This document shows positions 33,501 to 45,025 of a DNA stretch of 64,000 bases, piece by piece; within the stretch, counting starts at the first letter, position 1; the number at the start of each line of letters is the position of its first letter. This stretch comes from Lichina pygmaea. Its lineage: Eukaryota > Ascomycota > Lichinomycetes > Lichinales > Lichinaceae. The notes below the pieces were generated by a model, which saw nothing but the letters and a program-made list of their open reading frames with translations, was not told the origin of the DNA and searched no databases. The position numbers and the translations under genes are program-made. Location: NCBI GenBank assembly GCA_963422465.1, contig OY730170.1:3572379-3636378 (forward strand). Reading direction: 5' to 3'.

Positions 33501-34612
33501 CGTCTTCCCCAGGAGACCGAAAAAGCGATCCAACGCCGTGTGCAGAGCATGCTGCTTCTCCGGCAGCTCAAAGTCCATGGACCGGCGTACCAGATCCCCG
33601 TCGTCTTCGTCGTCGCTGATGGACGTATCCTGGAGCAGACGCACGCGCTCGCTCTTCCGCTGAGCGCGCTTCGCCCACGCTACATGCAGCATCAGAGCGC
33701 CGACGCAGAAGAGCAAGAGCGAGCTGTAGATGATGATGACAGCAAACGAGAAACAGGGCAAGGCGCCGACGAAGCAAGAGTGACCATGGCTGACCTCTGG
33801 GAGCGACGGGCAGACGGCCGGGCAGTCGACGCAAGGACAGCGGTACCGCTCGTCATTCGAGTTGCATCTCTTGGGTCGCTCATGCATGGCCAGCATCGGA
33901 AGCCGTTCCTTGCTGTAGGCGGGGAAGTTGATCTGGAAGGGCGAGCCAAAGGGTTTTTTGTCGCCCAGAAACTTAAGGAAGGCGACGTAGTTTTTGGCGC
34001 CTCCTCCGATGAGATCCATGGCGCGGCCGTTCGTCACAGACATCTTGACATCTTTGCAGCTGTCGTAGAACCCTGCCCCAAACCTCTTGTCGACCAGGTA
34101 GTCGAGTTCGGTCGCACCGGTCTTCCCGGTCCTGGTCTGTTTCGCTGCGGTGACGTTGACGAAGAGGGACTGGTCGGGCGAACAGGTAAAGGTGCAGAAC
34201 AGGTCGAAGAAATTCGTTTTACAGGCCGGGCAAGCGGATATCAAGGCTTCTGCCCGCTTGAGGTTCGAGCTCAGGGTGTTGATCTGGTGCGTATCAGCAT
34301 CTCGACAGCGGTCTGGTCCAAGACGAGTCCACACACCTGCTCTCCTTGGCAGCAGACCGGGCCCTCGCCCCATTGCGACCCGCATAGGTCGACCAGTTTC
34401 TGTCTGGTACTATCATCGGGCTGCTCGGCCAGCCCGTTATCAGGACATGGTAGTTGCGATCCGAAAATGCTTTCCGATCCACATTGCCCTCGAAGGGCGC
34501 ATCGTCCTTTCGCGTGCACGGGTGTCCAAAGACCGCTCTCCGCCAGGGCCGCCGTCGCTCGAACGACCGCCGTAAGGCTGTAGAGTAGCCTCCGCATCCT
34601 GGCGCCAGTCAT
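30587..34612 (-). CDS. NCR1: Niemann-Pick C1 sterol transporter homologue
   Basis: NPC1/Ncr1 is a polytopic membrane protein of the vacuole or lysosome that moves sterols from the lumen into the membrane. Three exons are inferred: 34612-34337, 34283-30824 and 30690-30587, giving 1279 residues (human NPC1 has 1278). A signal peptide is followed by the Cys-rich sterol-binding domain with GSQWGEGPVCCQGEQ and SACPACKTNFFDLFCTFTCS. The sterol-sensing domain follows with GVKVTLIIAEVIPFLVLAIG and DNLFLIVHEFER. RND-type helices near the C-terminus include LVNLIICVGIGVEFCAH. The cytosolic tail is acidic and ends DTDSDDN. The last intron contains a run of G on the plus strand (about 30776-30789). A Met five codons downstream could be the start instead. 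Confidence 0.92.
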
Positions 34613-35773
34613 GCGCCTCCTCTGTGGTGTCTGTGGGCGAAGCTAGGTGGCCCACCCCATGCGATGTATTTGTGGTGTTGGTGACAGCGGGCGTTTGGTG
34701 GCGTTCTGCCGAAGCGGTGAGGGTCGGCTTTATCCTGCAGCGAGGCCTACCGTACCGTACTGGGGGTTTCTGTATTCCTCTGGAGATCGGTTTTGGATGA
34801 TCTGGAGTGCTTGTCCGCTGGCAATGGTGAATGTTACCGCACTTCAGTAGTGGTTGGCCAGCCGGTCGTGCCGGTGTCACTGGAACTGTTAAACAACGTC
34901 AGTGCAACAGGTCGACCAACGCCAACACTGCGTTCGACGTCGAAAGCGGACCAACGCATTGCGCCACAAGTCATGATTGAGGATGGCACGACAGTATCGT
35001 GCAAAATCATCAAAGCACTAACGAAAGTCCCTAAAGTTTTGCTCTTGCGATAGCGACTTTGATGAATCATCAGACCCGATCATGTGACAGCCCTCGTGAT
35101 CTGATCTGGTCGGCGCGGTACCCCTATACTTCCGTACCTGGGGTGCTTACTCATACGTAGCTCCTGACTTACTTGCAAAGGTTGACAACTCCAAGCCACG
35201 TCAAGTTCATCGACACCCGGCGCACTCCTGCTTTGAAAAGAATATTTGATTGAGGTAGTCTCACTCCGGCTGCTCGAGGTCAGGAGAATAGCCCTGAATA
35301 AAGCATACATGTGATCATGTACCTACTTCAGCTGCAGAGTAGGCTGGTTATGGTGTCGTACGATGTGACTCCCATGTCAGCCTTGAGAGCGGGCTTGATA
35401 ACAAGGATGTTGTTACAAGTCTTGATATGCTCGGACATGTGTCTCGTGAGATCTCTCCCAACAGCCACTTCTTTATTTTTAGGCTCGCCGGTGGAGCAAT
35501 GTCAGGTGATGCCTTGTTGATATCAGAGTCTCGAGCTGTTAGGGCAGCTGTGACTTCCTCGGACATTTTCAGCTTGATTTGAAGTAGGCATTTCCCAATT
35601 GCCTAGATGCCTTGAACAGCAATGGATAGCCATTAGCCAGTGACTTCCAGCCTAAAAACTACTATTAGCCCACGTAGTCAAATCTAGCATCAGCCCAATA
35701 GCAACCCCCAATAAACAACTCTTTTAGCAAAGTTGCACCTTTTCCCCTAATAGCCATCAAAACCAAAAGATTA
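34613..35773. other. spacer upstream of NCR1
   Basis: No gene was recognised. The left part should hold the NCR1 promoter. A TACGG/GTAC motif cluster lies at about 34748-34760 and 35118-35145. Confidence 0.45.
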
Positions 35774-35908
35774 TACCAGCAGGGGGATTTGAACCCCCGA
35801 TCGCTGCATTTTCCTGTAAGTGTGCGGGGCAGTAAAGAACAAAGACAGATGTTCTGTTCGCTACCCGAAAGGTACAAGTGCAGTGCGTTACCCCTACGCC
35901 ATACTGGC
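35774..35908 (-). tRNA. tRNA-Thr (anticodon TGT) with an intron
   Basis: On the minus strand the parts are: acceptor stem GCCAGTA pairing with TGCTGGT (two G-U pairs), D arm GCGT-AGGGGTA-ACGC, anticodon stem CTGCA pairing with TGCAG, loop C-T-TGT-A, a short variable loop, and T arm GGGGG-TTCAAAT-CCCCC. The anticodon TGT reads ACA (Thr). An intron of about 63 bases follows position 37, the standard place. The intron is long for a fungal nuclear tRNA. The stems are well paired, so I call it a gene, with some chance of a pseudogene. A covariance-model scan would confirm the isotype. Confidence 0.7.
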
Positions 35909-36760
35909 TGTTTCCTCTAGTAGTTATGGCAACCAATAGATATATGTACTCTTAGCACTATGTCATATATAATCTGTGATACAGAAACCGTACGGAAGTG
36001 CCGAGAATAACAGTGGATCTCGAAGAGAGTGAGGACTCCACGAGGTCAAGTCCTGGGGGTCCTGTCGCCATCTACTTCGTACCAGTACCGGTACGTACGT
36101 ACACACACGTATGTACCATGATCTTTGCTAGTATTGCACTTCGTACGGTATGCATTTTCACATCTTTCTGGTAGGTGGAGGATGACAAGGGCCTGCTCGA
36201 CGAAGGAGCCGTACTACCCGCGCACATGTGCTCTCGGGGACAGAGATCTACATCGACACTCGCACTCCATTGCGTCTTGTCACAGACGAAGTTCTTGATT
36301 ACTTGTTGGTCAAGATGGCAACGTACTATCTGGCGTAAACTTCTTCGATACGGAAAGAGAGAGGGGAGGAAAGAGGTGAAAGCAAAATGTACTGTAATTA
36401 CTCGCCGCATGAAAGTTCCTGAATTTAATTACGACGACGGAGTCACGGGATGATACGAAATTGAAGAATGTAAGAAGCTCGAAGAATCTCAGAGGGGAAG
36501 CGTGAAGAAGCTGGAGGTAGAGGTACAAGAGGTAGAGCTAGCAAAGAAGAACTCGATCCCTGGGTTATACACATAGAATCGAAGAAAGCAGAAAAAAGAT
36601 TTCCCCAGCCTCTCCTTCCTTGCTTCCTTGCGGCCGGCCTTGCTTTGCTTGCTTGCTCCCTCCATCCCTTCCCTTCCGCTAATTCACGCTGACGTAGCCA
36701 CCGAGCAGCTCTTCGCTTTCCCCCCCTTCCCGAATGTTTCCTCGACCCCGCCGTTCTGAT
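35909..36760. other. spacer between the tRNA and the DUF2433 gene
   Basis: No gene was recognised. It contains a GTAC palindrome cluster (36083-36115) and, at 36600-36680, C/T-rich words that belong to the 3' flank of the DUF2433 gene. Confidence 0.45.
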
Positions 36761-37986
36761 CTACGACGACGGCTTGTTGTTGTTGCCACCACCCCCGACG
36801 GCGCCAGACGCTGTGCTCGAGGATGGAGCCGGTGCGCTGTTGTTGCTGTTGCTGTTGCTGTTGTTGGTATTGCCTCCACCTATTGATGGCGTCGCGCTGT
36901 CGCCGCCTTGCGAGGCTTTGCCGTTTGCCGTACCAGCGTTGCTGCTGTTGTTCTGATTGTTGCTGTGGTTGTTGTTGCCGTTGTTGAACCCTCCTCGTCC
37001 ACCGCCGCCTCCACCACCGCCACGACCTCCGCGCGGTCGATCACTTCGGCCTCTGGACCCGCCGCGGTAGTTGCCCCGTCCACCGCGTCCACCTTCGCTG
37101 TCGCTGGTGATGCCGCCGCCGGATGTCGCACCGCCACTACCACCGCCGCTGCGGTAACCTCCTTGTGGGCCGTGGTTGCCGCCGCCACGAGGCCGACTGC
37201 CTCCCCAGCGTCCTGATCCCTCGCTGTATCGAGACTGTTCCACGTACATCCTGACCACCGGTTGGCCCTGTTCACCTGATTTCCTGCGCTCCGGCGGTTG
37301 ATGATCCAGGACTGCTTTGGCTTCTTCCGTAGTCGCGAAGTAGACAACGTAGGCGCCGCGCGGCTGTCGCTCGATACGCGTGATCTTTGCGCGATCTTCC
37401 TCGGAGAACACGGCACGGCAGGCATCGGCGTCCTTGGCGTACGCCACGAACAGTCCCGTACTCGACTTCCTTTCAGACAGGGGCCCCTCATGCGGCCCAG
37501 AGGAGACGGAGGCGTTGGGTCCCCTGGCATCGTTCCCGTTCGCTCCATTTCGAACGTCCTGCTGAGGAACCGAGCCGCCTCTCTCGAAGGCATCAGATGT
37601 GGTGGGGACCTTCACGTTTGGCTGGCTGGGCTGCGGCGTCATGGATGGCTTCGACGCTGCCGAACCAGCAGGGCCCGACGGCTGACTGGCCCGAGGTGGC
37701 GCCGGAGACTGATTTCCTCGACCAGGAGCTGACGGTCGGTTCTGACCCTGCTGTACCGAGTCGTGGGTCGATCGCTGCTGCTGCTGCTGATGCTGCAGCG
37801 GCTGTTGTTGTTGGTGCTGCTGCTGCTGCTGCTGCTGCTGAGGCGGGGCCGGCGCGGATGCTTGTCGGTGTGGAGCGTTTGGCGCAGACAGGAGCAGCTT
37901 TTCGTTGGCGGCAGATGCTTGACCTGCTCCGGGAACGGCCTTCTCTGTCGGACTGATCGAGTTGTAGGGGGGCGGAGCATCCAGCG

Positions 37987-38018
<32 letters not shown>

Positions 38019-39539
38019 GGCGACTGATCGTGAATTCCTAGATGATGGCCCGAGCCGTACTTGCCACCGCGGTGGGCAAAATTGAAGCCCTGGGCCTTCA
38101 TCTCGGTGCCGATGCGACCGCCATCGATCTCGAGCACGAGGTAGCCGAATGCAGCATCGGCGAGGTTGAAGTTCCACATGTTCTTGAAGGCACCCTCGTC
38201 AACTTGACCGGCGTTGGCGGCTTGGACTGGTCCTCCGAACGGATTGCCTCCGTTGGCCACCGACGGCATCTTCTGAACGAGATCCAGCGCGTTTTGGAGC
38301 AAGGTCTGCTGAGCCTCGCTCTGGGCCACGGCCGGTTCCACTTCGCCCTTGACCGTCTCCCAGACGTCGTTGAACGAGGCTTTGGATGCGGCCAGCTTGC
38401 CGCGATAGTGATCGAGAGTGGGGTTGACGCTGAACTCGTTGTAGGAACTGCCGTAGCGGAAGTGCAGCCCGGCCGAGATGGAGAAGTCTGCCTTGAGCGT
38501 GACCGAGAGCTGGTTCAGCAGACCCTCGCGCGCCGGCGACGCGTGCGTGACGAAGATACGAGTTTCGGTGGGGTCGTACACGCGGTTCGCCGTGTCGACG
38601 AGCTCGCCCATCTGCAGGAGGGTCGTCCACATCGTCCCTTGACCACCAGCGATGGTGGTAAGGCCATCACCGTTGTCGAAAAGCTTGTGCATGACAACCG
38701 CACCGCCGAGGCCAAGCAAGCGGAGCTTGACCCCGCCAACGTCGAGAAGTCGCGAGTTGGCTTCGTCGATGATGTGCAGCTTATCGACCTTGTACTTGCC
38801 CGATCGGAACTTCTCCAGGACACGGACATCCTCACATGCGCCCCAGACAGTGTATACGGGCACGTCCAGCTTGTATTGTCCGCTGATGAATGATGGCAAC
38901 TCGGAAAGAGGCAGCTCCTGAGCGGGGTATCGTTGCTTTATCTGTGATTGTTGTGGACCCGCTAGGTGAATGTCCTTCTTGATCCTGTCCGAGATGAGGG
39001 GCGAGTACTGCGCCACATGCTTCAACGTCCTTTTATAGCGTTAACGGATCTGGTCAGTTCCTCGCCATCTGGGTATGTCTTCCTGGCTCAAATAGAGTAG
39101 GAGCTTGTCGGCTTACTTGTCTGCGATGCGTTCCATCGACTGTTCATCGTAGAAGCCAAAGTCGCCCGTGTGGACAATGTAGTCTGCCCGAGCCTGACGT
39201 GCCAGATCATTGAGCGAGCGCAGGTTACCTTAGCACCAGTTTCCAGGTCAGCGGGGGCCCCTTGCACGGTGGGAGTGGACGTTGGCCGGGTGAGGTGGGT
39301 TTACCGCGAATGTCTGCTATGCTCAGGATTCGGACGGGCCCCGCCTGCATGACACGGCCTTGACCGGACGGCATACTGGGCCGAACATTCCCTGGAGCGT
39401 TGCTACCGTTCGCGAGGAAGCCTTGAGAGTTGAAGTTGTTGGGGTGAGGCTGCCAACACACAGGAGTCAGCCATCGAGCTGCAGACCAACCGACGAGATA
39501 CGGTGACGTTCACGGAGGGAGTCAACGCACCGAAGCCAT
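36761..39539 (-). CDS. DUF2433 metallophosphoesterase-like protein with polyQ and RGG tail
   Basis: A fungal calcineurin-like phosphoesterase of the DUF2433 family; the substrate is unknown. Four exons are inferred: 39539-39531 (Met-Ala-Ser only), 39449-39305, 39228-39117 and 39029-36761, giving 844 residues. The phosphoesterase part has VRILSIADIRGNLRSLNDLA (Arg where classical enzymes have His, as usual in this family), VHTGDFGFYDEQSMERIADK and FVTHASPAREGLLNQLS. Behind it lie three poly-Gln tracts (CAG repeats at about 37772-37845 and 37992-38020). An RRM-like segment follows (STGLFVAYAKDADACRAVF and GAYVVYFATTEEAKAVL), and the end is rich in RGG and Asn. The tail suggests RNA binding. The three-codon first exon is inferred from splice signals and is the weakest part. 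The gene is divergent from the kinase gene. Confidence 0.78.
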
Positions 39540-40742
39540 CTAGTGACTACCAAGCGGGGGATAGGATTGTCGAGCGCGCCTGTCTTGTCGACGCCGTTCC
39601 AAAGGGTGGAGACCGTCAAGCTGGGCTGGTAAGGAGGGTGATAGGCCTGGCTCGGCACGAGATGTGATGGTGCTTGGCGAGGCTGGATGAGGGTGGATGA
39701 GAGAAGTTGAAGTCCCAGTGACGACTGATGAGTTGTGGGGTGACTGGAGAGGGAAGGTGGGGAAGAGAGATGGAATTATTCGACGTGACGGACTACTTCT
39801 CAAAAGAGAAACGGGGATGAGTTCGGAATGAAGAGCCACACTGAATACACTGAGTGTGGGAAAGAGAAGCTGTGTTGTATGGGGAAGAGTGGAAAGTTGA
39901 CGATCCCAAATCTCGACGGGCCCTGTCAAGCTACGGATTATAAACCGTGAAGTTTTTTGATGCGAAGAAAATGAGACCGCCCCTTCTGCAATTGGCCGGT
40001 GGCCAGTGAGGCTGTCTGTTGCTTGTCAGCAATTAGTCATCAGATTGGCACTTTTTCAAATCACGTGAGTGGACGAGCTGGGCATAGTCACGTGGATGAC
40101 CCGCTGACGCCGCCATCTTGGACCCGCACACGCGCGCTAAGCGATTCCGGCGCGATGTCTTCTTCGACAGGCCACTTACTGTTCCAACATTACATTCCGT
40201 GCCTCCATGGTGTCTCACGGCAGCATGTTGTTCCTTTCTCTGATGATCATGTCAACTGTCGTCGCTCGTGTCGGCTTTGGGTCGCTGATCTGTAGCAGCA
40301 TCTACGGACCGTACGGAGTACGGAGGTGCGGACGTATACAAGCTCGGATTACGGTATCGTGGGTACATTCCAGGACCAAAGCAGCAATGGCTTCTACTTG
40401 AGGTGGCAAGTAGGAACGTATCAACACCTTCAACGGGCGCTTACCATGCCGCCAGTTGGCGACCATGCTGAAACAGTGATCCTTGCTCGTCGTCGTATGT
40501 CGCGCAAATACTGGCTGGGCTTTGTCCAGAGAACGCCGTAGCCCATATGCAGCCCGATTCGACAACGGAATCTCCTCCGACGACAACTCCATTGGGATTG
40601 TTCTCTGCCGGATGCGCACCCTCCGCATGCGGACGGTATGAGGATCCGACATCAATCGGCCGTCCTAATAGCCGGCCAACCCGACCTCGGGTTGTCAAGT
40701 TCATCTGTCGTCGAACATCGGATACACACCGCGTCGAGAGCC
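39540..40742. other. divergent promoter region, DUF2433 gene and kinase gene
   Basis: About 1.2 kb without a recognised gene between two divergent starts. A clear palindrome around ggaccgtacggagtacgg lies at 40307-40324. Confidence 0.45.
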
Positions 40743-41804
40743 ATGGCAGCCACAGGACCTCATACGGAGACAATCCGCACTGTAAACCCCGAGTCTAAAT
40801 ACGCCAAAGTCAAGGATCTCCTTTCAGACCTGACAGCTCACGATGCCGGTGGTCGCAATGCTGGAGTCTATCTCGTCAGACGTCGCCGGGACGGCAAGCT
40901 CTGCGTGAGAAAGGACATGAACGTCCCGACCCAGGCCTCGCTCGAGGTGGCCCGGAGGGAAATCGTCATCACTCGATCGTTGGAACATCCCAACGTGGTC
41001 GAGTTCGTCAACGCCTTCTGCGGATCGACACCCAGGTCCACAGCGGCGCTCTACACAGGATTCTGCGACCTCGGCACGTTTGGGGCCGTGTTCAGGATGC
41101 ACCGGGAATGCGCGCAGTTCTTCCCGGAGGCTTTCATCCGGCACCTGCTATACCAAGTCACGGCCGGGCTAGCCTACCTCCACGACGGCGTCGACGCAAG
41201 CTCTTTCGGCACCACCAAGGTGCGCAAGGACCCCGACTGGCGGTCGATCATCCACTCGGATCTCAAGTCCCAGAACATCTTCATGGCGTCGGGCGACGGT
41301 GTTTATCCGCGGCTGGTGATCGCCGACTTTGGCTGGGCCGTGCGTGAGGACGACGAGCGATACCACGACCAGGCTCGCGGCGGTTCCATCGGGATATGGT
41401 CGCCGGAGTGGCCGTTCGTCACGGAGGCGTCGGACGTCTGGAGCATCGCCGCCGTGGTGCAGAACGCGTGTTGGTTCGACGGCGGGCCGCTGCGACGCGT
41501 CCCAGCCTTCGTCGATCCCCTCGACTGGGCCAAACGACCCGATGCCTGGAGGCCGCGCAGCACCGGCCGCATGTACAGCAAGCAACTCGGTCAGGTCGTC
41601 AGCCGGTGTCAGGAGATGGATCCGGTCAAGCGCCCAACGGCCCAGGAGCTCGGCCTGCTCATGAAATCGGCCTTCCGGACCTGCCCCGTGCCGGACATTC
41701 CGCTGTTCACGACGTTCAAGACCAAGGCCGATCTCGAAGAGATTGCCGAATACATCTCGGAATCGCGACTTGAGCGCGGGCGCGGACCTCAGGTGTCCTT
41801 TTAA
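40743..41804 (+). CDS. fungal protein kinase with HSD catalytic loop
   Basis: A single-exon kinase domain protein of 353 residues from the chosen start; an in-frame ATG at 40638 would add 35 residues without family character. The N-lobe has a loose glycine loop (GGRNAGVYLVRRR), the beta-3 Lys in KLCVRKDMN and the helix-C Glu in RREIVITRSLEHPNVV. The C-lobe has IIHSDLKSQNIF, so the HRD motif is HSD while Asp, Lys and Asn are kept. Then come VIADFGWAV (DFG intact) and IWSPEWP in place of APE. The catalytic residues look complete, so it is probably active. The lack of the HRD arginine suggests it does not need activation-loop phosphorylation. It resembles NIMA-like fungal kinases, but I cannot name an orthologue. 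Confidence 0.75.
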   Translation: MAATGPHTETIRTVNPESKYAKVKDLLSDLTAHDAGGRNAGVYLVRRRRDGKLCVRKDMNVPTQASLEVARREIVITRSLEHPNVVEFVNAFCGSTPRSTAALYTGFCDLGTFGAVFRMHRECAQFFPEAFIRHLLYQVTAGLAYLHDGVDASSFGTTKVRKDPDWRSIIHSDLKSQNIFMASGDGVYPRLVIADFGWAVREDDERYHDQARGGSIGIWSPEWPFVTEASDVWSIAAVVQNACWFDGGPLRRVPAFVDPLDWAKRPDAWRPRSTGRMYSKQLGQVVSRCQEMDPVKRPTAQELGLLMKSAFRTCPVPDIPLFTTFKTKADLEEIAEYISESRLERGRGPQVSF

Positions 41805-42431
41805 TTTGTTTTTTCTCTTGGTGGGGGAAAGCTTGTCCAGTTTTGTGTCCCGTCGCTCTTTGTCTTTCTTTTTTCCCCCTTTCTCCTTCATCATCTTTGC
41901 TCTCCTCCTCGTCGAACTGATTCATGGTTGGATTGATGTCTTCCTGGGTATTGGGGTACCCAACTAATCTACATGTTCATCGATCGGCCGCATCTAATTA
42001 TCCATCTATCCATCTATCCGTCAATCTATCTTGCACCAACTGCCTGACGTGCGACATCCGTATGCACCACCCCCTTACATGCGCAGTACCTGCGTCTACT
42101 CGATCTCTTTCTGGTGCAGGCCCCACTCCCTGCAATACCAAACCACCTGTCTCGCTCAGACTACTTCTTCGCCATGACAAAAATGCCAGGCAAAATGTCG
42201 GTGGTGACCCACGGTCTTCTGATCCAAGGGGAAGTGCAGTACAGTACAGCCCTTTTTTATCTTATTCTTACTCTGATCTGGCTGGTGAGCCACGCAAATC
42301 TTCTGAATGCATGCTTGTTTTCCCAGAAAACATTCCAAGTAACAACAACTGAGACTTGGGTGAGACTAGGGAAAGATCCCAAGGAATACGCAGTGTCTGT
42401 AGGAGATAAGAATCACAGAGGTGTTGTGTTT
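41805..42431. other. spacer downstream of the kinase gene
   Basis: C/T-rich 3' flank (41805-41900) and atccatct repeats (41999-42030). No gene was recognised. Confidence 0.45.
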
Positions 42432-42950
42432 GATTGATTGATTGAATTCCCACACCATTCTAGCACTAGTGCATCTAGGCTATGCTGGGTCAACTATTAA
42501 GCTAGGCTAGGAAAACTCAAAAGAGTGAAAACCCTCTCCCTGCAGCGCCTCACCAGCGCTATCCTGTCGAGTCACTGTAGAACATGGGGGGTGGCTGGCT
42601 AGTAGCCAGCTTCCAGCTGCTCCTGAGCCCAGGAGAACTGGGGAAGAACACCGTGGCGTAGGATCCACGCTGTGAGCGCCGCGGCGGGCCGCGGTTGTGA
42701 GGTCATTGCCTGGTAGTCAGTAGTATATGCAGTGGTGTATAAACTGCGGCGTGCCCGCTGGAGGCGTGGGCAGTCCACAACTACATGCTTAGCTGTTTCC
42801 CATTGCGCCCCACAGCTGCAAGCCGGTGTCGGGAAGCCGGGGACCCGTCGCTTGCAGAGGAAGGCTGCCGGCCCGATCTTACCTGTGCGGACCTGGGTCA
42901 GAATCCTGGTCTGGGCCTTCGACAGGCCGGCGTGGAGCCGGAAGGTGTTG
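42432..42950 (-). mobile_element. LINE 3' fragment, same family as 23473-24990
   Basis: On the minus strand, an LHAGLSKAQ-type segment starts at about 42945 and continues to the same C-terminus as the larger copy (PGFPTPACSCGAQWETAKHV, ending AQEQLEAGY and a stop). It is followed by the same 3' untranslated sequence and a (TCAA)n tail, seen as ttgattgattgattgaat at 42431-42448 on the plus strand. It is a strongly 5'-truncated copy of about 0.5 kb. Its coding part is still open but is only a tail. Confidence 0.8.
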
Positions 42951-44273
42951 TGTTTACTCAAAGAAGATGTTGTGCCAGGTTGAACTGACAGTATGGTACG
43001 TATGTACTGTACAGTAATTACCTCGTATTGTACGTGCTTCAAATCTTCCTCGAGAGAATGATCGAGCCCAGACAACCCGGGACAGGATGTCTCTTTGACT
43101 TGCCAACGCCATACCTAGAACTGCATACCCAGAACTGCGTTCTGGCGTTCGGAAGGAAATCTCTCTGAGGGTTCGAGTCAGTACAAGGCCTTTTCCGTCG
43201 GCTGAGCCGGCGACTGATGGAGCGTCCTTGGACATTCAATCCTCACATCCGTCGACAGTGAGTCCGGTGAGCATCTGTCGGCAGTTGAACACAGTAGAAC
43301 TTGGTGCGCTACGAGACTGTGACGTGGTTGTGAATACATTACTCATACAAAAGGTGTCTCCTGTACGTTACGTAGAGTTTGTTGGTCTGCTCGACAGATG
43401 TGTCGTGTCCAGAGCTTCAACTGTTGACACTCCATCCCATGTGCTTTTATCAGATGAATTTTGTCTTGCTTGTCCGAGAGATAGAAGGATGAGTACGGAA
43501 GTATAAAGGTGAGAGATACAGATGTGAGGATGTGAAGGTCAAGTGAATTTGAGAGATCACTTGCATCACTTTCGATCAAGTCTGAGGTTACGTGCAATGG
43601 TACCCTGGCATAGCCTTTCATTGCAGCCTGTCTAGCACACTTGTTCATATGCGTGATCAGAACAGTTTTCTTGGTGAGTCAGCTATTCTCATGTTGGGTG
43701 TAAGCACAGGATTAAGTAGCAGAAGGTGTCAGGCATCAGCTTCTGCCCTAAATAGAACGTATCACTAGAGTGTGGCTGGTTGAAGGAGGCAAGCGACGAG
43801 TTTGACAACCGTGATAGGGTCAACTTCTGCTTAGTAGTCGCCAAACTCCACAGTCCCCCGGTCAATGTTACTAATGTGACGAGATTTCAGGATCGTCCTT
43901 TCCCTGCTCAGCCGGTGCCCTTCACCTGTGTTGGTCCTCTTCGGTCAACCGAGTAATTAAAGTCAATGGCAGAGTGGCACCTTCTCGGTTGTACATGCCA
44001 GGCGTGCCTAGGACGACCCCTACCGGAGCCCCCCTTCCCCAAGCAAAAGCCTCAGTCAATAGGAGGACTCTATCTATGTTCACAGTCTGGAAGCAATTGA
44101 ACGGATTAGTATTTTCGTCTGCTTATCATACTAGCAAGGAAAGAGGAAGGACAAGAAAGAGAGCAGGCAAAGGGGTGGGGCTCAGAAGACGGAGGATCTG
44201 AAACGAGGGGCATCTATCCCAGGATATCGCTATCGTCCATCTTTTCACCATGCCAAAGCCGCCCGCCAAGTCG
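42951..44273. other. spacer downstream of SPF30
   Basis: No gene was recognised. It contains scattered TACGTA/GTAC words (42995-43030, 43360-43375) and the 3' flank of SPF30. Confidence 0.45.
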
Positions 44274-44980
44274 TCAATATTGTTCGTCCTCGGTCGATTG
44301 CTGGTAGATGTGTTTGCTCCTCGTCGGGTCTTTTCGCATCTGCTGGCCAGAGCCCGTGAAGCCCACTGTCGATGTAAAGAGCCACACAGCACTGGTTAGC
44401 GGACGATCTGGTGACCATCTCGGGGATGACGGACGAAAGCCGAGATAGGATAAGACGCGGAGAAAAGCACAAGGGAGGCGGCCCTACCTCGGCCGTGGAT
44501 GCCCTCGGGGGTCCGAAACATGCTGTCCTTCTTGCCGGTCTTGATACTTTTCCCCTTGGTCGTAAAGTCTTGCCATTTGCTCTTGCCGGCCTCGAGCTCC
44601 TTGTTCGCCTTGACCTTACGGGGCACTTTCGCCGGCTTGGGCGGTCCGTCGCCTACGCGACTCGGCTCATGTCGCGCCTGGTTGGCCAATGCCGGGTTGA
44701 TGTCGGCTGCGGCCGAGATGACGCTCGAGCTAGCCGCGGCCGCGGACGATGCCGATGGCGGGTTTGCGGGGCTGCCATCTGCCTTGCGCTTCTTCGAGTC
44801 GTTCGATATCGGCTTCAGATCCTTGGCAGACAACGTCTCGGTCGTGCCATAATTCTTGAAGGTCACCGCGTAGACGGGCGCGTTCGAGGACCCTGTGATC
44901 GATGTGATTCTGGCCGGATAAAAGGCGTTATCTCCGGACACCCACTTGGCTAAGACAGTATCGTTCACTGCGTATCCTGA

Positions 44981-45025
<45 letters not shown>

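Noticed and set aside
33540-34583. Open frame of 347 residues on the plus strand.
   Set aside because: Antisense to the NCR1 N-terminal exons, with no family features.
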